64,000 nucleotides of DNA, taken from NCBI RefSeq assembly GCF_000758685.1, contig NZ_CP009286.1, positions 4,370,501 to 4,434,500 of the forward strand. Direction: 5' to 3'. Below the pieces are notes generated by a model that saw only the letters and a list, made by a program, of their open reading frames with translations, was not told the origin of the DNA and ran no database searches. Of this stretch, positions 18,211-26,036 are shown one piece after another. Made by a program: the position numbers and the translations under genes. Each line of letters begins with the position of its first letter. Position 1 is the first letter of the stretch. This stretch comes from Paenibacillus stellifer. Lineage in GTDB: Bacteria > Bacillota > Bacilli > Paenibacillales > Paenibacillaceae.

Positions 18211-20595
18211 TTAATAGTAGCGGCTCTGCCCGATCGTCTGATCCGTCTTGCCCTGAAGCTCTACAAGCTTCATTATAACTTGTGCAGCATCGGCGCGGGT
18301 TACGGCTCCGGTCGGATTGAATTTGCCGCTTTGGCCTTCAAGCAGGCCCAGTCTGACCGCGACGGCTACTGCTCCTTTGTGGGAGATCTGTGCGGCATCG
18401 GAAAATCCGGTAACGGAAGGATCATTCTCCAGAAAGGCCGAGAATTTATCATATCCCGTAAGGGAGGTCAACAGAACGGCAAATTGCTCCCGTGTCAGCG
18501 GTGTTTCCGGGTTGAACGTGCTGCCCGAAGCGATCCACTTGTTCTGAGCGGCATAAGCAACCGCCGGGTAATAGGAGCTGTCCGGGGCTACACCCGCAAC
18601 AGCTTTGCGATCCTGTCCACTCATCACATAGACGCCCAGATTGCCTGCCGTGAGGGCATTGCCCATCCACGTTAGCCATTCACCGGTTGTGAGCTGCGCG
18701 TCCGGCTTCACCTTGCCGCTCTCGTCAGGAATGAGGATGTTGTACTTCACGAGCGTCGAAAGCGCCTCTTCGGACGGATTGCCCTTAATATCGGTGACGG
18801 AGGCATCATTCTGCAACTGGCTCTGGATCTGGTATTGAGGCGTCAACACGCCGGTAACAGCGTCGAGTATACGCTGAGGGCCGGTGACGGCATCACTTTC
18901 AACAGGAGTATACACCAGCTTGACAACCGGGTCCGTGTATCCTGAAGCATTGTAGCCTCCAAAGGACTGATATTGCAGCTTCGTTGTATACAGGCTGAGA
19001 ATTTGAGCCAGAGCATCATCCTTGGAAACCTTGACGTCAGACTGCTTCAGCTTCGACGTATCAAGTTCTGTCAGCTGAGACGTATAATAATTCACCAAAT
19101 TGCCGTCTCCATCCAGTGTAACGATAACACCGCCGTCATCGACCCGGATGCCGCCTGCAAACCGGATAAACTGGAAGCCATAACCGCCGTCCGCATTCGC
19201 AACGCTATTCTCTGGAACCACCAGCTTCAAGTTGTTGGAAGCGTTCGGATACAGCTTGTTGATCAGGGCGATGGCTTTATCCTTGGACTGCTTGTAGGTG
19301 AGCTTGCCAGTCTTCGGCTTGGCGGAATCCGCGGCTGAGCCGCCCGTCATGTCCTGGCTTTTGTTGTAGCTAAGAATCTGTCCCGTCAGGGCATCCACCG
19401 TCGCATAGGACTGGGACACCATGCCCCCGATTCCGCCGGATTGAATCCAGAACAGGCTCCAGGCCTTGCGGTCGGTGCCCGGGTAACCGCCGAAGAGCGT
19501 GCTGGAATTCAGCCGCAGGTTCGTTGGGATCGTGACAATCTTCTTCACGGCCTGGACCGCCTCATCGTTCGTCATCTCTTCGCTAGAGCTTCTCGGGGTG
19601 AAGCGGGCCTGCAGCTGCGGTACATCGGCATACACCGTCCGGGAGACCGTGCTTACAGTTCCGTCAATACTCAGCCTGCTTCCGGAAGCAGCGTCGATCG
19701 GGTACAATGCCGGCTCAACGGGCTTCCAGCCCAATACCCAGCGGTTGAGTCCGCTTGTGCCGTACACCGGGATATATACAAGCTCGACATCAAACTTGCT
19801 CTTGAAAGCCTGCTCCGCCTGCTGCGCTGTCCAGGCGGCTTTCGTCGAAGGGTAGCTCCAGTGCGCAGGCGTTTTGTTGAACATCTTCACGCGGCCGTTC
19901 CCGTCGATTCCGATGGTTATGTTCTCAAAGGCGGAAGGAATGCCTCCATGCTTGACGGTAAAATAGAAGCCATACTGGGCGGGGCCGAACAGGGAGGGAT
20001 TCGATGCATAATAATAATTGCTGCTTGAGACCTCCAGATCATCAGCCGAAATGGATGACGCGGCCTTGGCAATAAAAGCTTTCGCCTTCTCCAGCGCCTG
20101 ATCGCGGGTAATCGCAGGCGGATAATAGCTCTCATTGTCCTGATCGCCCAAATTTATATATGTACTGATCAGGTCGCCGTTAATGGCATCCACCTGGCTG
20201 CTGAAGCCGAAGGAGCCGGTACCGGTACGGAAACTCCATTGAATATCCCAGACCATCTGATTGGACGGGGCCGGAGATACGTTCGTAATCCCGAGCTGGA
20301 CATTGGAGACTTCCGCGTCCTTCAGTTCGGGGAACAGCTCCCTGACCTTGGCAATCGCCTGCTCCTTCGTAAATTTTGCTTTCGTTGGATCTGCCGTACT
20401 GCTCTGCTCCGAGCCTGATGGAGAGCTTGCATTCACCACGACAGTATTTGAAACTGACGCGCTGGCAGCCGACGTTGCCGAGTCCGCATACACCCATCCG
20501 CCCGGAACCGCCAAGGCGAGAACCATAAGCCCGCTGGCAGCCGACTTGGCCGCTATGCCGGTGATTCTTTTTGCCACTCTGTCTGTTTTACTCAA
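18211..20595 (-). CDS. Exported YcdB/YcdC-like (PepSY) protein with S-layer homology domains
   Basis: A 794-residue exported protein. A signal peptide covers about residues 1-38 (KSAASGLMVLALAVPGGWVYA). Several PepSY/YcdB-type repeats follow (FTKEQAIAKVRELFP, then ITRDQALEKAKAFI, TNDEAVQAVKKIV, LTYKQSKDKAIALINKLYP, VSKDDALAQIL). The C-terminal 170 residues hold SLH modules (SYYPAVAYAAQNKWI and GFSDAAQISHKGAVAVAVRLGLL with AVTRADAAQVIMKLVEL) that anchor to pyruvylated cell-wall polymer. The start is TTG with AAGGAGG 8 bases upstream. A role as a surface protein that inhibits or assists peptidases is only suggested by the PepSY family. An intrinsic terminator follows. Confidence 0.88.
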   Translation of the reverse strand: MSKTDRVAKRITGIAAKSAASGLMVLALAVPGGWVYADSATSAASASVSNTVVVNASSPSGSEQSSTADPTKAKFTKEQAIAKVRELFPELKDAEVSNVQLGITNVSPAPSNQMVWDIQWSFRTGTGSFGFSSQVDAINGDLISTYINLGDQDNESYYPPAITRDQALEKAKAFIAKAASSISADDLEVSSSNYYYASNPSLFGPAQYGFYFTVKHGGIPSAFENITIGIDGNGRVKMFNKTPAHWSYPSTKAAWTAQQAEQAFKSKFDVELVYIPVYGTSGLNRWVLGWKPVEPALYPIDAASGSRLSIDGTVSTVSRTVYADVPQLQARFTPRSSSEEMTNDEAVQAVKKIVTIPTNLRLNSSTLFGGYPGTDRKAWSLFWIQSGGIGGMVSQSYATVDALTGQILSYNKSQDMTGGSAADSAKPKTGKLTYKQSKDKAIALINKLYPNASNNLKLVVPENSVANADGGYGFQFIRFAGGIRVDDGGVIVTLDGDGNLVNYYTSQLTELDTSKLKQSDVKVSKDDALAQILSLYTTKLQYQSFGGYNASGYTDPVVKLVYTPVESDAVTGPQRILDAVTGVLTPQYQIQSQLQNDASVTDIKGNPSEEALSTLVKYNILIPDESGKVKPDAQLTTGEWLTWMGNALTAGNLGVYVMSGQDRKAVAGVAPDSSYYPAVAYAAQNKWIASGSTFNPETPLTREQFAVLLTSLTGYDKFSAFLENDPSVTGFSDAAQISHKGAVAVAVRLGLLEGQSGKFNPTGAVTRADAAQVIMKLVELQGKTDQTIGQSRYY

Positions 20596-20780
20596 ATCCT
20601 CATCCTCCTTTTAGTATTTCTTCTATAATTATATAGTCTATTGTATTTATTTTCCATAGAAAAATAACCCCCTGATACTAAACACCTTATCGTGTGAATT
20701 AGATGCTGTTTATTTACCGGAAGATTAAGTGGAAATAAGTGATTGAGATTTCATATCCCTTCTTAATATAGATACATGAC

Positions 20781-20818
20781 AAAAAGCCCTCTTTCGCCAA
20801 CAGGCAAAAGAAGGCTGC
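20781..20818 (-). terminator. Terminator of the SsuABC-like operon
   Basis: On the minus strand AGCCTTCTTTTGCC pairs with GGCGAAAGAGGGCT (with G-U pairs) around TGTT, followed by five T. It lies 17 bp after the permease stop codon. Confidence 0.8.
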
Positions 20819-20834
20819 CTAACAATGACAACGC

Positions 20835-21590
20835 CTAGCCGGTCCGCCATTTCATAAAGACACGGTCCAGCAGATCGACGATGAGAAACAGAATGAACCC
20901 AACCAGGCTGAAGAGCAGAATGCCTGCATACATCTGCGGATAATCGAGCCGCTGCCAGGCATCCATGATGAAATAGCCCATCCCGTGCTCCGTCCCGTAA
21001 ATCTCGGTGAAGAACAGCACCGAAATGGCGGTGCCCAGCGAGACCCGGATCGTGCTCAGTATTACAGAGAGGGCACCCGGAAGCGTTACGTTCCGGAATT
21101 TATGCAGCGGTGAAGCTCCGATGCTGGTCAGCACCTCATAGGTTCCGGCCGGTATCGCCTTGACCCCGTCGCGTACGGAAATGATGATCTGGAAGATCAG
21201 AATCAGCATGATCATCAGGATTTTGGACCACTCGCCCAGACCGAAGAGGAGCATGACCACCGGCAGCAGCGCGATCTTCGGGATCGGATAGGTCAAGTAC
21301 ACCACCGGGTCCAGGACACGGTTCCAGAAGAGGGAGCGGCCCATGAGCAGGCCAATCAGCAGGCCGAGAACAAGCGCAAGCACCAGACCCGCGAATACCC
21401 GGTACAGGCTGTAGCCGATGTTCAGCCAGACAGCTCCCGGACTGAGCGAGAACATGGCGGCATATACGGCGGCGGGACCGGGAAGAATCGGCATATCGAC
21501 CAGTACGGACAGCATGTACCAGACCAGATGAAGGCCGATCAGCACAGACAGAAGTCTGAGCGCAGACACCGTTCGGTTCTTCTTCACCAT
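20835..21590 (-). CDS. ABC transporter permease, SsuC/TauC/ThiX type
   Basis: A 251-residue membrane protein with about six hydrophobic helices. The BPD-transport EAA loop is seen as GTYEVLTSIGASPLHKFRNVTLPGALSVI, which docks on the ATPase. It is the last gene of a three-gene operon and overlaps the ATPase gene by 7 bp. The family imports sulfonates, taurine, nitrate or thiamine precursors; nothing in the sequence decides between them. Confidence 0.9.
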   Translation of the reverse strand: MVKKNRTVSALRLLSVLIGLHLVWYMLSVLVDMPILPGPAAVYAAMFSLSPGAVWLNIGYSLYRVFAGLVLALVLGLLIGLLMGRSLFWNRVLDPVVYLTYPIPKIALLPVVMLLFGLGEWSKILMIMLILIFQIIISVRDGVKAIPAGTYEVLTSIGASPLHKFRNVTLPGALSVILSTIRVSLGTAISVLFFTEIYGTEHGMGYFIMDAWQRLDYPQMYAGILLFSLVGFILFLIVDLLDRVFMKWRTG

Positions 21591-22360
21591 TTCGTCCGCA
21601 TCACCTTTCGGATATACCTTGTCTGCTCGAAGAAAGCTTCACTGTCCCGCTTGTCTTCATCCTTCAGCATAAACACGGGATTGTCCACAATCTCCGGCTC
21701 CCCGCTCGCGCCCGGGATCATGACGACAATCTTCTGTCCCAGCAGAACCGCCTCCTCCACGTCATGCGTGACGAAGAGCGCGGTGATTCGGCGGGTCCGC
21801 CAGTTCTCGAGGAACACCCGCTGCAGCGCTTCGCGCGTCATGGCGTCCAGCGCCGAGAACGGCTCGTCCAGCAGCATGATCTCCGGCTGCAGGGCGAATG
21901 CCCTGGCGACGGCGGCACGCTGCTGCTGGCCGCCGCTAAGTGAGAGCGGATAGCGCCCCGACAGCTCGGCGATGCCCATCGCCTGAAGCTCGCGGGCAAT
22001 CCGCTCCTCCCGCTCCTGCTTCCGGCTCCGCCCCGGAAGCGTCACAGCAAGCGCCGCGCGGAGATTCGCGGCGACGGTCTTCCAGGGCAGCAGGCCATAA
22101 TTCTGGGGAACCAGCCCGATGAGCGGTTCCCTTCCGGCAGCGCGCTGCCCGTTGTAGGTAATCTCCCCCTCATAGCGGGGGAGAAGCCCGGCGACGGCGC
22201 GGAGCAGCGTCGTCTTCCCGCATCCCGACGGCCCGACCAGGGTGTACAGGCCGTGCTCCGGGATGCGGAGATCGACGGGCCCGAGCGCAGCCGGGCCGTC
22301 ATGGTAACGGACGGTCAGCCCCGTAAGGCGCAGACCGTCCTCAGTTCTTGAACTGGACAT
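21584..22360 (-). CDS. ABC transporter ATPase, SsuB/TauB type
   Basis: A 258-residue ATPase with Walker A (GPSGCGKTT), Q-loop (LVPQNYGLLPWKTV), signature (LSGGQQQR), Walker B (IMLLDEPFSALD) and H-loop (LFVTHDVEEA). It energises import by the adjacent permease and binding protein. It overlaps the binding-protein gene by 20 bp upstream and the permease gene by 7 bp downstream, so the three are translationally coupled. Confidence 0.93.
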   Translation of the reverse strand: MSSSRTEDGLRLTGLTVRYHDGPAALGPVDLRIPEHGLYTLVGPSGCGKTTLLRAVAGLLPRYEGEITYNGQRAAGREPLIGLVPQNYGLLPWKTVAANLRAALAVTLPGRSRKQEREERIARELQAMGIAELSGRYPLSLSGGQQQRAAVARAFALQPEIMLLDEPFSALDAMTREALQRVFLENWRTRRITALFVTHDVEEAVLLGQKIVVMIPGASGEPEIVDNPVFMLKDEDKRDSEAFFEQTRYIRKVMRTKW

Positions 22361-23369
22361 CGGAGATCACATCCTCCGGGGTCAGATCTTTCGTCAGCAG
22401 GCCTTTCTCCTTGGCCCAGGCGAAGGCTTCCTCGACCTGCTTCGGATCGACCTGCGCGGCGGGGGTGTACGCCGGAACCTTGATTTTGTCCTTCAAATCT
22501 TCAGGGTAGCCGACGGTCTTGATGATCGTATCAATGTAGTCGCTCTGATCATGGGACTTCATATAATCGACGGCTTCATCATAGGCCGCATACATCGCCC
22601 GGATCGCCTCCGGTTTCGCGTCGATTGCCTTCTGCGGGACCGCCAGTACGAACGGATTGATGCCCGCGGTCACTGTGGAGCCAAGGTTGCGGAGTCCTGC
22701 GGTCTCGCCCATCGTGACATAAGGCTCCGGCAGAATGGCCGCATCCGACTTCTTGTTCTTCAGCAGCTCCAGCCGGGTTGGAATCTGCGGAACCTCGGTC
22801 ACCTGGATATCGTCTTCGGTGAGCCCAGCCTGCTTCAGCATGGTAGCCACCGTGTATTCGGTGGATGTATTTTTGGACAGGATCAGGCTCTTGCCTTTCA
22901 GGTCCTTGACCTCCTTGACATCATCGCTTCCCGTCAGCAGATCGAACTCGCCGAAGGTGCTGCTGGCGATTTTGACATCAAGTCCCGCATTATTGTAGAT
23001 GGCCACCGCAATCAGATCGGCGCTTAGCGCATCGAGCTTCCCTGCTTGAAAGGCCGCGTCGCGGTCCTTGGCGCTCTTGAAGGTCTGGATATCCAGATTG
23101 ACGCCGTGCTCGGTGTCAAAGCCCTGCTCATGCGCAATGATAAAAGGAATTTCATCAATGGACGGCAGCATTCCCATCGACAAAACCGTGGCTTCGGCAG
23201 GCTTCGCAGAGCTCCCAGGAGCAGCCGTAGCGGTGCCTGCATTCTCGCTGCCACTGTTCCCCGAGCCACAGGCGGAGAGCAGCGATCCCGTCAGCGCAAG
23301 CGCAGCCAGGGGCAGTATGTATTTTCGGCCAGCAGATGATGCGTTGTTTCTTGTCTTGAAGTTGTTCAT
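22341..23369 (-). CDS. ABC transporter substrate-binding lipoprotein, NMT1/SsuA type
   Basis: A 342-residue lipoprotein. A signal peptide ends in the lipobox LLSAC (Cys about residue 34), followed by a Gly/Ser/Ala linker. The mature part starts MGMLPSIDEIPFIIAHEQGF and contains LEVVPQIPTR-like and AAILPEPYVT segments typical of NMT1/SsuA periplasmic-type binding proteins. GGAGG lies 9 bases before the ATG. Ligand unknown; sulfonates and pyrimidine thiamine precursors are the usual candidates. In the gap 23370-23736 no riboswitch was recognised that would name the ligand. Confidence 0.9.
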   Translation of the reverse strand: MNNFKTRNNASSAGRKYILPLAALALTGSLLSACGSGNSGSENAGTATAAPGSSAKPAEATVLSMGMLPSIDEIPFIIAHEQGFDTEHGVNLDIQTFKSAKDRDAAFQAGKLDALSADLIAVAIYNNAGLDVKIASSTFGEFDLLTGSDDVKEVKDLKGKSLILSKNTSTEYTVATMLKQAGLTEDDIQVTEVPQIPTRLELLKNKKSDAAILPEPYVTMGETAGLRNLGSTVTAGINPFVLAVPQKAIDAKPEAIRAMYAAYDEAVDYMKSHDQSDYIDTIIKTVGYPEDLKDKIKVPAYTPAAQVDPKQVEEAFAWAKEKGLLTKDLTPEDVISDVQFKN

Positions 23370-23736
23370 ATGTTCAGCAATCCTCCGTCATCCAAGTATG
23401 GTTCAAATGCCCGTTCAGGCTCAAATAATGCCATTTTACACCCGGTCTCTCATTTTGTATATTTTTAAATTTGATTGACATAGAGACGATCCAACATTTC
23501 CGGCCTTCATTTTTCCGCTTTAGGCACATTCTAATTCGCCAATCCACAGTGTCCACCATATAAAGACATAGCTCTCTTCAATACGCACAAAAACTAATAA
23601 ATTCACAGTTTATTCTCTTGTTTTTGTCTTTTCCTCGCGGACACCCCCTTTTAAATCTCACGTAATATGTTATAATGTAACCGTAACCAAAGTATTGGAT
23701 TTCTACTCGATCCATCGTCCAAGGAGGATGAAGGAA

Positions 23737-23922
23737 ATGCTGGCAGGACTCAAAGAGCTGAAGAACCGAATCACCGGAACACGGCAGCCGTGGATACCCA
23801 CGGAAGGGGAAGATTACTGGAAGATCGAATACGGCGCAGAGCGCCTGTTGCACAATCCGCAGCCCCGAAGCCCGCTGACTTATGAGCAGGAGGCCCGGAT
23901 CAAGACAGTCAAATACCACTAA
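23737..23922 (+). CDS. Small hypothetical protein of 61 residues
   Basis: A short gene with AAGGAGG 9 bases before the ATG and a TATAAT box about 60 bp upstream (near 23674). The product, MLAGLKELKNRITGTRQPWI..., is hydrophilic, with no signal peptide or membrane segment and no recognised domain. A compact hairpin and a strong terminator follow the stop, so it seems to be a single-gene unit. The ribosome site, promoter box and own terminator support it as real. An in-frame ATG 9 bp earlier overlaps the ribosome site and is less likely. Function unknown. Confidence 0.7.
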   Translation: MLAGLKELKNRITGTRQPWIPTEGEDYWKIEYGAERLLHNPQPRSPLTYEQEARIKTVKYH

Positions 23923-23982
23923 CAACAAGCGGTCCCTGGACCGCCGTTACATGAACCGCTTTCCATAAACCGACTGCACAAC

Positions 23983-24029
23983 AACAAACCGCAGAGCACC
24001 GAACCTGTTTGGGCGTCCTGCGGTTTGTT
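23983..24029. terminator. Perfect 12-bp hairpin terminator
   Basis: AACAAACCGCAG (23983-23994) pairs with CTGCGGTTTGTT (24018-24029). It serves the small plus-strand gene. Confidence 0.7.
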
Positions 24030-24168
24030 CTATATAAAGTCTCTATTTCTATTTGCCCTCTTTATGTTCGTTATGTATCAGCCTCTGCAGTTGCAAATCC
24101 TTCCCGCCTGGCACCCAAATTCAGGAAGGGGGGAACTAATAAATATCGCTAGTGCCTTGAAGTTGGGG

Positions 24169-24555
24169 CTACTTTACAGGACGAGTTGAGTATAATTCCA
24201 GTTCCTTCATATCCACGATGAGTCCGTATGTTTTCAAAATATCCAGACCGAGCAAGCCTTTATGGGTCTTGGGGAGAATGCCGACATCAACTTCCACGTG
24301 TTCAATTTTCAATGTATCAATGACAATTTGATCCATGACTTTGGTGTAAAAAGGCACCGTACCGCCTATGCCATACGCTTCGTATACAGAGTCGCCGTTT
24401 TCATACGTTACCCCGATTTCTTCCAGCACGTCAGGACTGAAAATCGTATGAGACGAACCCGTATCTATAATGATATCTGTCATCGTCAAGCTTCTCCCGC
24501 GATAGCAGAGCGTTATTGAAGCAGTCAGGAGTTGCCCATCATATGTTAACTTCAC
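24169..24555 (-). CDS. Retropepsin-like aspartic protease
   Basis: About 128 residues forming one half-barrel of an aspartic protease. The catalytic motif is IIIDTGSSHTIF, followed by GIGGTVPF (flap region) and GLLGLDIL, the second hydrophobic Gly motif. Such single-domain proteins work as dimers. The chosen start is GTG at 24555, which overlaps the upstream stop codon in the 4-bp GTGA form; an ATG at 24606 would add 17 residues inside the previous gene. No signal peptide or membrane segment is seen, so the protein is probably cytoplasmic. Its substrate is unknown. Confidence 0.83.
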   Translation of the reverse strand: MKLTYDGQLLTASITLCYRGRSLTMTDIIIDTGSSHTIFSPDVLEEIGVTYENGDSVYEAYGIGGTVPFYTKVMDQIVIDTLKIEHVEVDVGILPKTHKGLLGLDILKTYGLIVDMKELELYSTRPVK

Positions 24556-24800
24556 GAGTTCCGTCTCACTCTCATTAGAGGGTCTCTGCGTAGATGAACG
24601 ATGCATTCCTCATTGGAGGTATGATAGACGAGACGTCCAGCTTCCGCATTGAAAAACTCCCTATTGGCATCCTTCTCAGCAACTGCTCGAATCGGCGCTA
24701 CATCCGTAATGACTTTCTTATCGTCTTCCTCGTGGAAGTCAATAATGGAAAGCAGAACAAATTGGTCGGGAAACAACTCTCTGACTTGCTGCCACTGCAT
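24552..24800 (-). CDS. Hypothetical protein paired with the aspartic protease
   Basis: An 82-residue hydrophilic protein starting MQWQQVRELFPDQFVLLSIID, with GGAGG 8 bases upstream of the ATG. It is rich in acidic residues in the middle (FHEEDDKKVITDV) and basic at the end (LRRDPLMRVRRNS). Its stop codon overlaps the start of the retropepsin-like gene, and that tight coupling suggests the two act together. I do not recognise the family with certainty; small proteins of this kind often precede retropepsin-like genes in Firmicutes and cyanobacteria, which is recollection rather than proof. Confidence 0.72.
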   Translation of the reverse strand: MQWQQVRELFPDQFVLLSIIDFHEEDDKKVITDVAPIRAVAEKDANREFFNAEAGRLVYHTSNEECIVHLRRDPLMRVRRNS

Positions 24801-24932
24801 CGTATATCCCTCCAGTTCAAATCGAAGTTTTATTATCATAAGTTATTTTATCACTCATCAACCGTTGCTGCACTGGACTCGAAAATTTGATTCAGCCCCT
24901 CACTTGCTTTTTTCAAAAAATTTCCACACAAC

Positions 24933-24967
24933 AAAAAACCTCCTCTCGGCCATCGGCCAAAAGAAGG
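24933..24967 (-). terminator. Terminator of gerE
   Basis: On the minus strand CCTTCTTTTGGCC pairs fully (with G-U pairs) with GGCCGAGAGGAGG around GAT and is followed by six T. Confidence 0.82.
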
Positions 24968-24989
24968 CTTTACGCGCAACGCGGGCTCG

Positions 24990-25214
24990 CTAAATCTTGA
25001 GTTCGCCGAGCTTGATCAGTTCTACAACTGCTTGTGAACGGCCTTTTACATTGAGCTTCTGCATAACATTGGAAATGTGATTCCGCACTGTTTTTTCGCT
25101 GATGAACAGCATGCCTGCGATGTCCCGCGTCGTTTTGTCTTGAACAAGAAGCTCGAACACTTCGCGTTCTCGATGAGTCAGCAAAAATTTGCTGGGATGT
25201 TCGTTCCCCTTCAT
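24990..25214 (-). CDS. gerE: Spore coat gene regulator GerE
   Basis: A 74-residue LuxR-type DNA-binding protein without a receiver domain, the size of B. subtilis GerE. The segment LLTHREREVFELLVQDKTT and the recognition helix ISEKTVRNHISNVMQKLNVKGRSQAVVELIKLGEL are nearly identical to GerE as I remember it. GerE acts in the mother cell late in sporulation together with SigK to switch coat and crust genes. AAGGAGG lies upstream of the ATG, and a SigK-like promoter is found about 65 bp further up. Confidence 0.93.
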   Translation of the reverse strand: MKGNEHPSKFLLTHREREVFELLVQDKTTRDIAGMLFISEKTVRNHISNVMQKLNVKGRSQAVVELIKLGELKI

Positions 25215-25278
25215 GGTGGTGTCACCCCTCCTTGCCCGGGATTGTTTGGTCTAACAAGGTAAAGGGATACAGTCAAAC

Positions 25279-25307
25279 CATACTATGAGCGGGAGGTTTC
25301 AATGGTG
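25279..25307 (-). promoter_or_regulatory. SigK-like promoter of gerE
   Basis: On the minus strand CACC (25307-25304), a 16-base spacer and CATAGTATG (25287-25279) fit the SigK pattern mACm-N16/17-CATAnnnTA except for the last base. gerE is a known SigK target. The remaining gene-free sequence 25308-25650 shows nothing recognised. Confidence 0.6.
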
Positions 25308-25653
25308 CCGTAGCGCCCGCAAAATGGGCGCGGCGATGCAGCGTTTCCGAAATCCGAATGTGGCTGCCTGTAACTGCAAGGAGCGATATGCCTAATTCAG
25401 ACATTCCGTCCCTGCCCGCTGCCGGGGATTCCATCTTCCTTCATCTTTATTAGATGAGGTTTATTGCTATTTGACCTGGGTGCAATCGGCAGATAATCAG
25501 CAGCCTTAAGTCCCCTTTTCCCCTAAAAATGAAAAACAGCGTGCGAGCGAGATAATGGGCCGATAAACGTCAACATATATGCGTTTAGCCACTCTGTTTC
25601 ATTCACTCCACCCAATTTAACCGAAACTCGCCATTGCGCCTCCCTTTTCCTTT

Positions 25654-25683
25654 TTTACAAAAACAGCCCCGAAAGAGTATGAT
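25654..25683 (+). promoter_or_regulatory. SigA promoter of the c-di-AMP riboswitch
   Basis: TTTACA (25654-25659), 18-bp spacer, TATGAT (25678-25683). A transcript would start near 25690, just before the riboswitch aptamer. Confidence 0.7.
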
Positions 25684-25717
25684 TCGTTTTGAAAGTTATT
25701 CATGAAAAATTACAAGA

Positions 25718-25862
25718 ACGCTGAATTCCCGGCGCACGGGAAACGGGGGAACCACCAGGCGAAAGCCTACTTGGGGTGAATCCTTAGGAGACTACAGAAA
25801 TGCGGTCTCACAGGGTAGGGCGACTCTCACCGTCCGAATCCGACAGCTAACCTCGCAAGCGT
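25718..25862 (+). ncRNA. c-di-AMP riboswitch aptamer (ydaO-yuaA class)
   Basis: The stretch from ACGCTGAATTCCCGG to CTCGCAAGCGT matches the ydaO-yuaA consensus: GGGGGAACCA, then TTGGGGTGAATCC, the AGGGTAGGGCGACTC region, and the near-invariant ATCCGACAGCTAACCTCG close to the 3' end. ACGCT/AGCGT closes the P1 helix. The class binds cyclic di-AMP and turns genes off, usually cell-wall or osmolyte genes. Its expression platform is cut off by an intron 55 bp downstream. Confidence 0.93.
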
Positions 25863-25990
25863 ATAGAGAGAGATCCTGATCCGCCACGCTTTTGCGCCAG
25901 GTTTGTTAAAGCCTGTATCGAGTAGGAGGGGGCGGCAAGCCCCCGTCTCCGGGTAGAAGGGCCACCCAACTGGTGACCCGAACCCCCACA

Positions 25991-26023
25991 GAACCCGGCG
26001 TGCGGATTTCCCGCACCGGGCTC
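25991..26023 (-). ncRNA. Domain V of the inner group II intron
   Basis: On the minus strand GAGCCCGGTGCGGG and CCGCACGCCGGGTTC form the 34-nt catalytic hairpin with a GAAA-like loop region, 13 bp after the reverse transcriptase stop codon. Confidence 0.85.
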
Positions 26024-26036
26024 TTCAGAACTGGTT

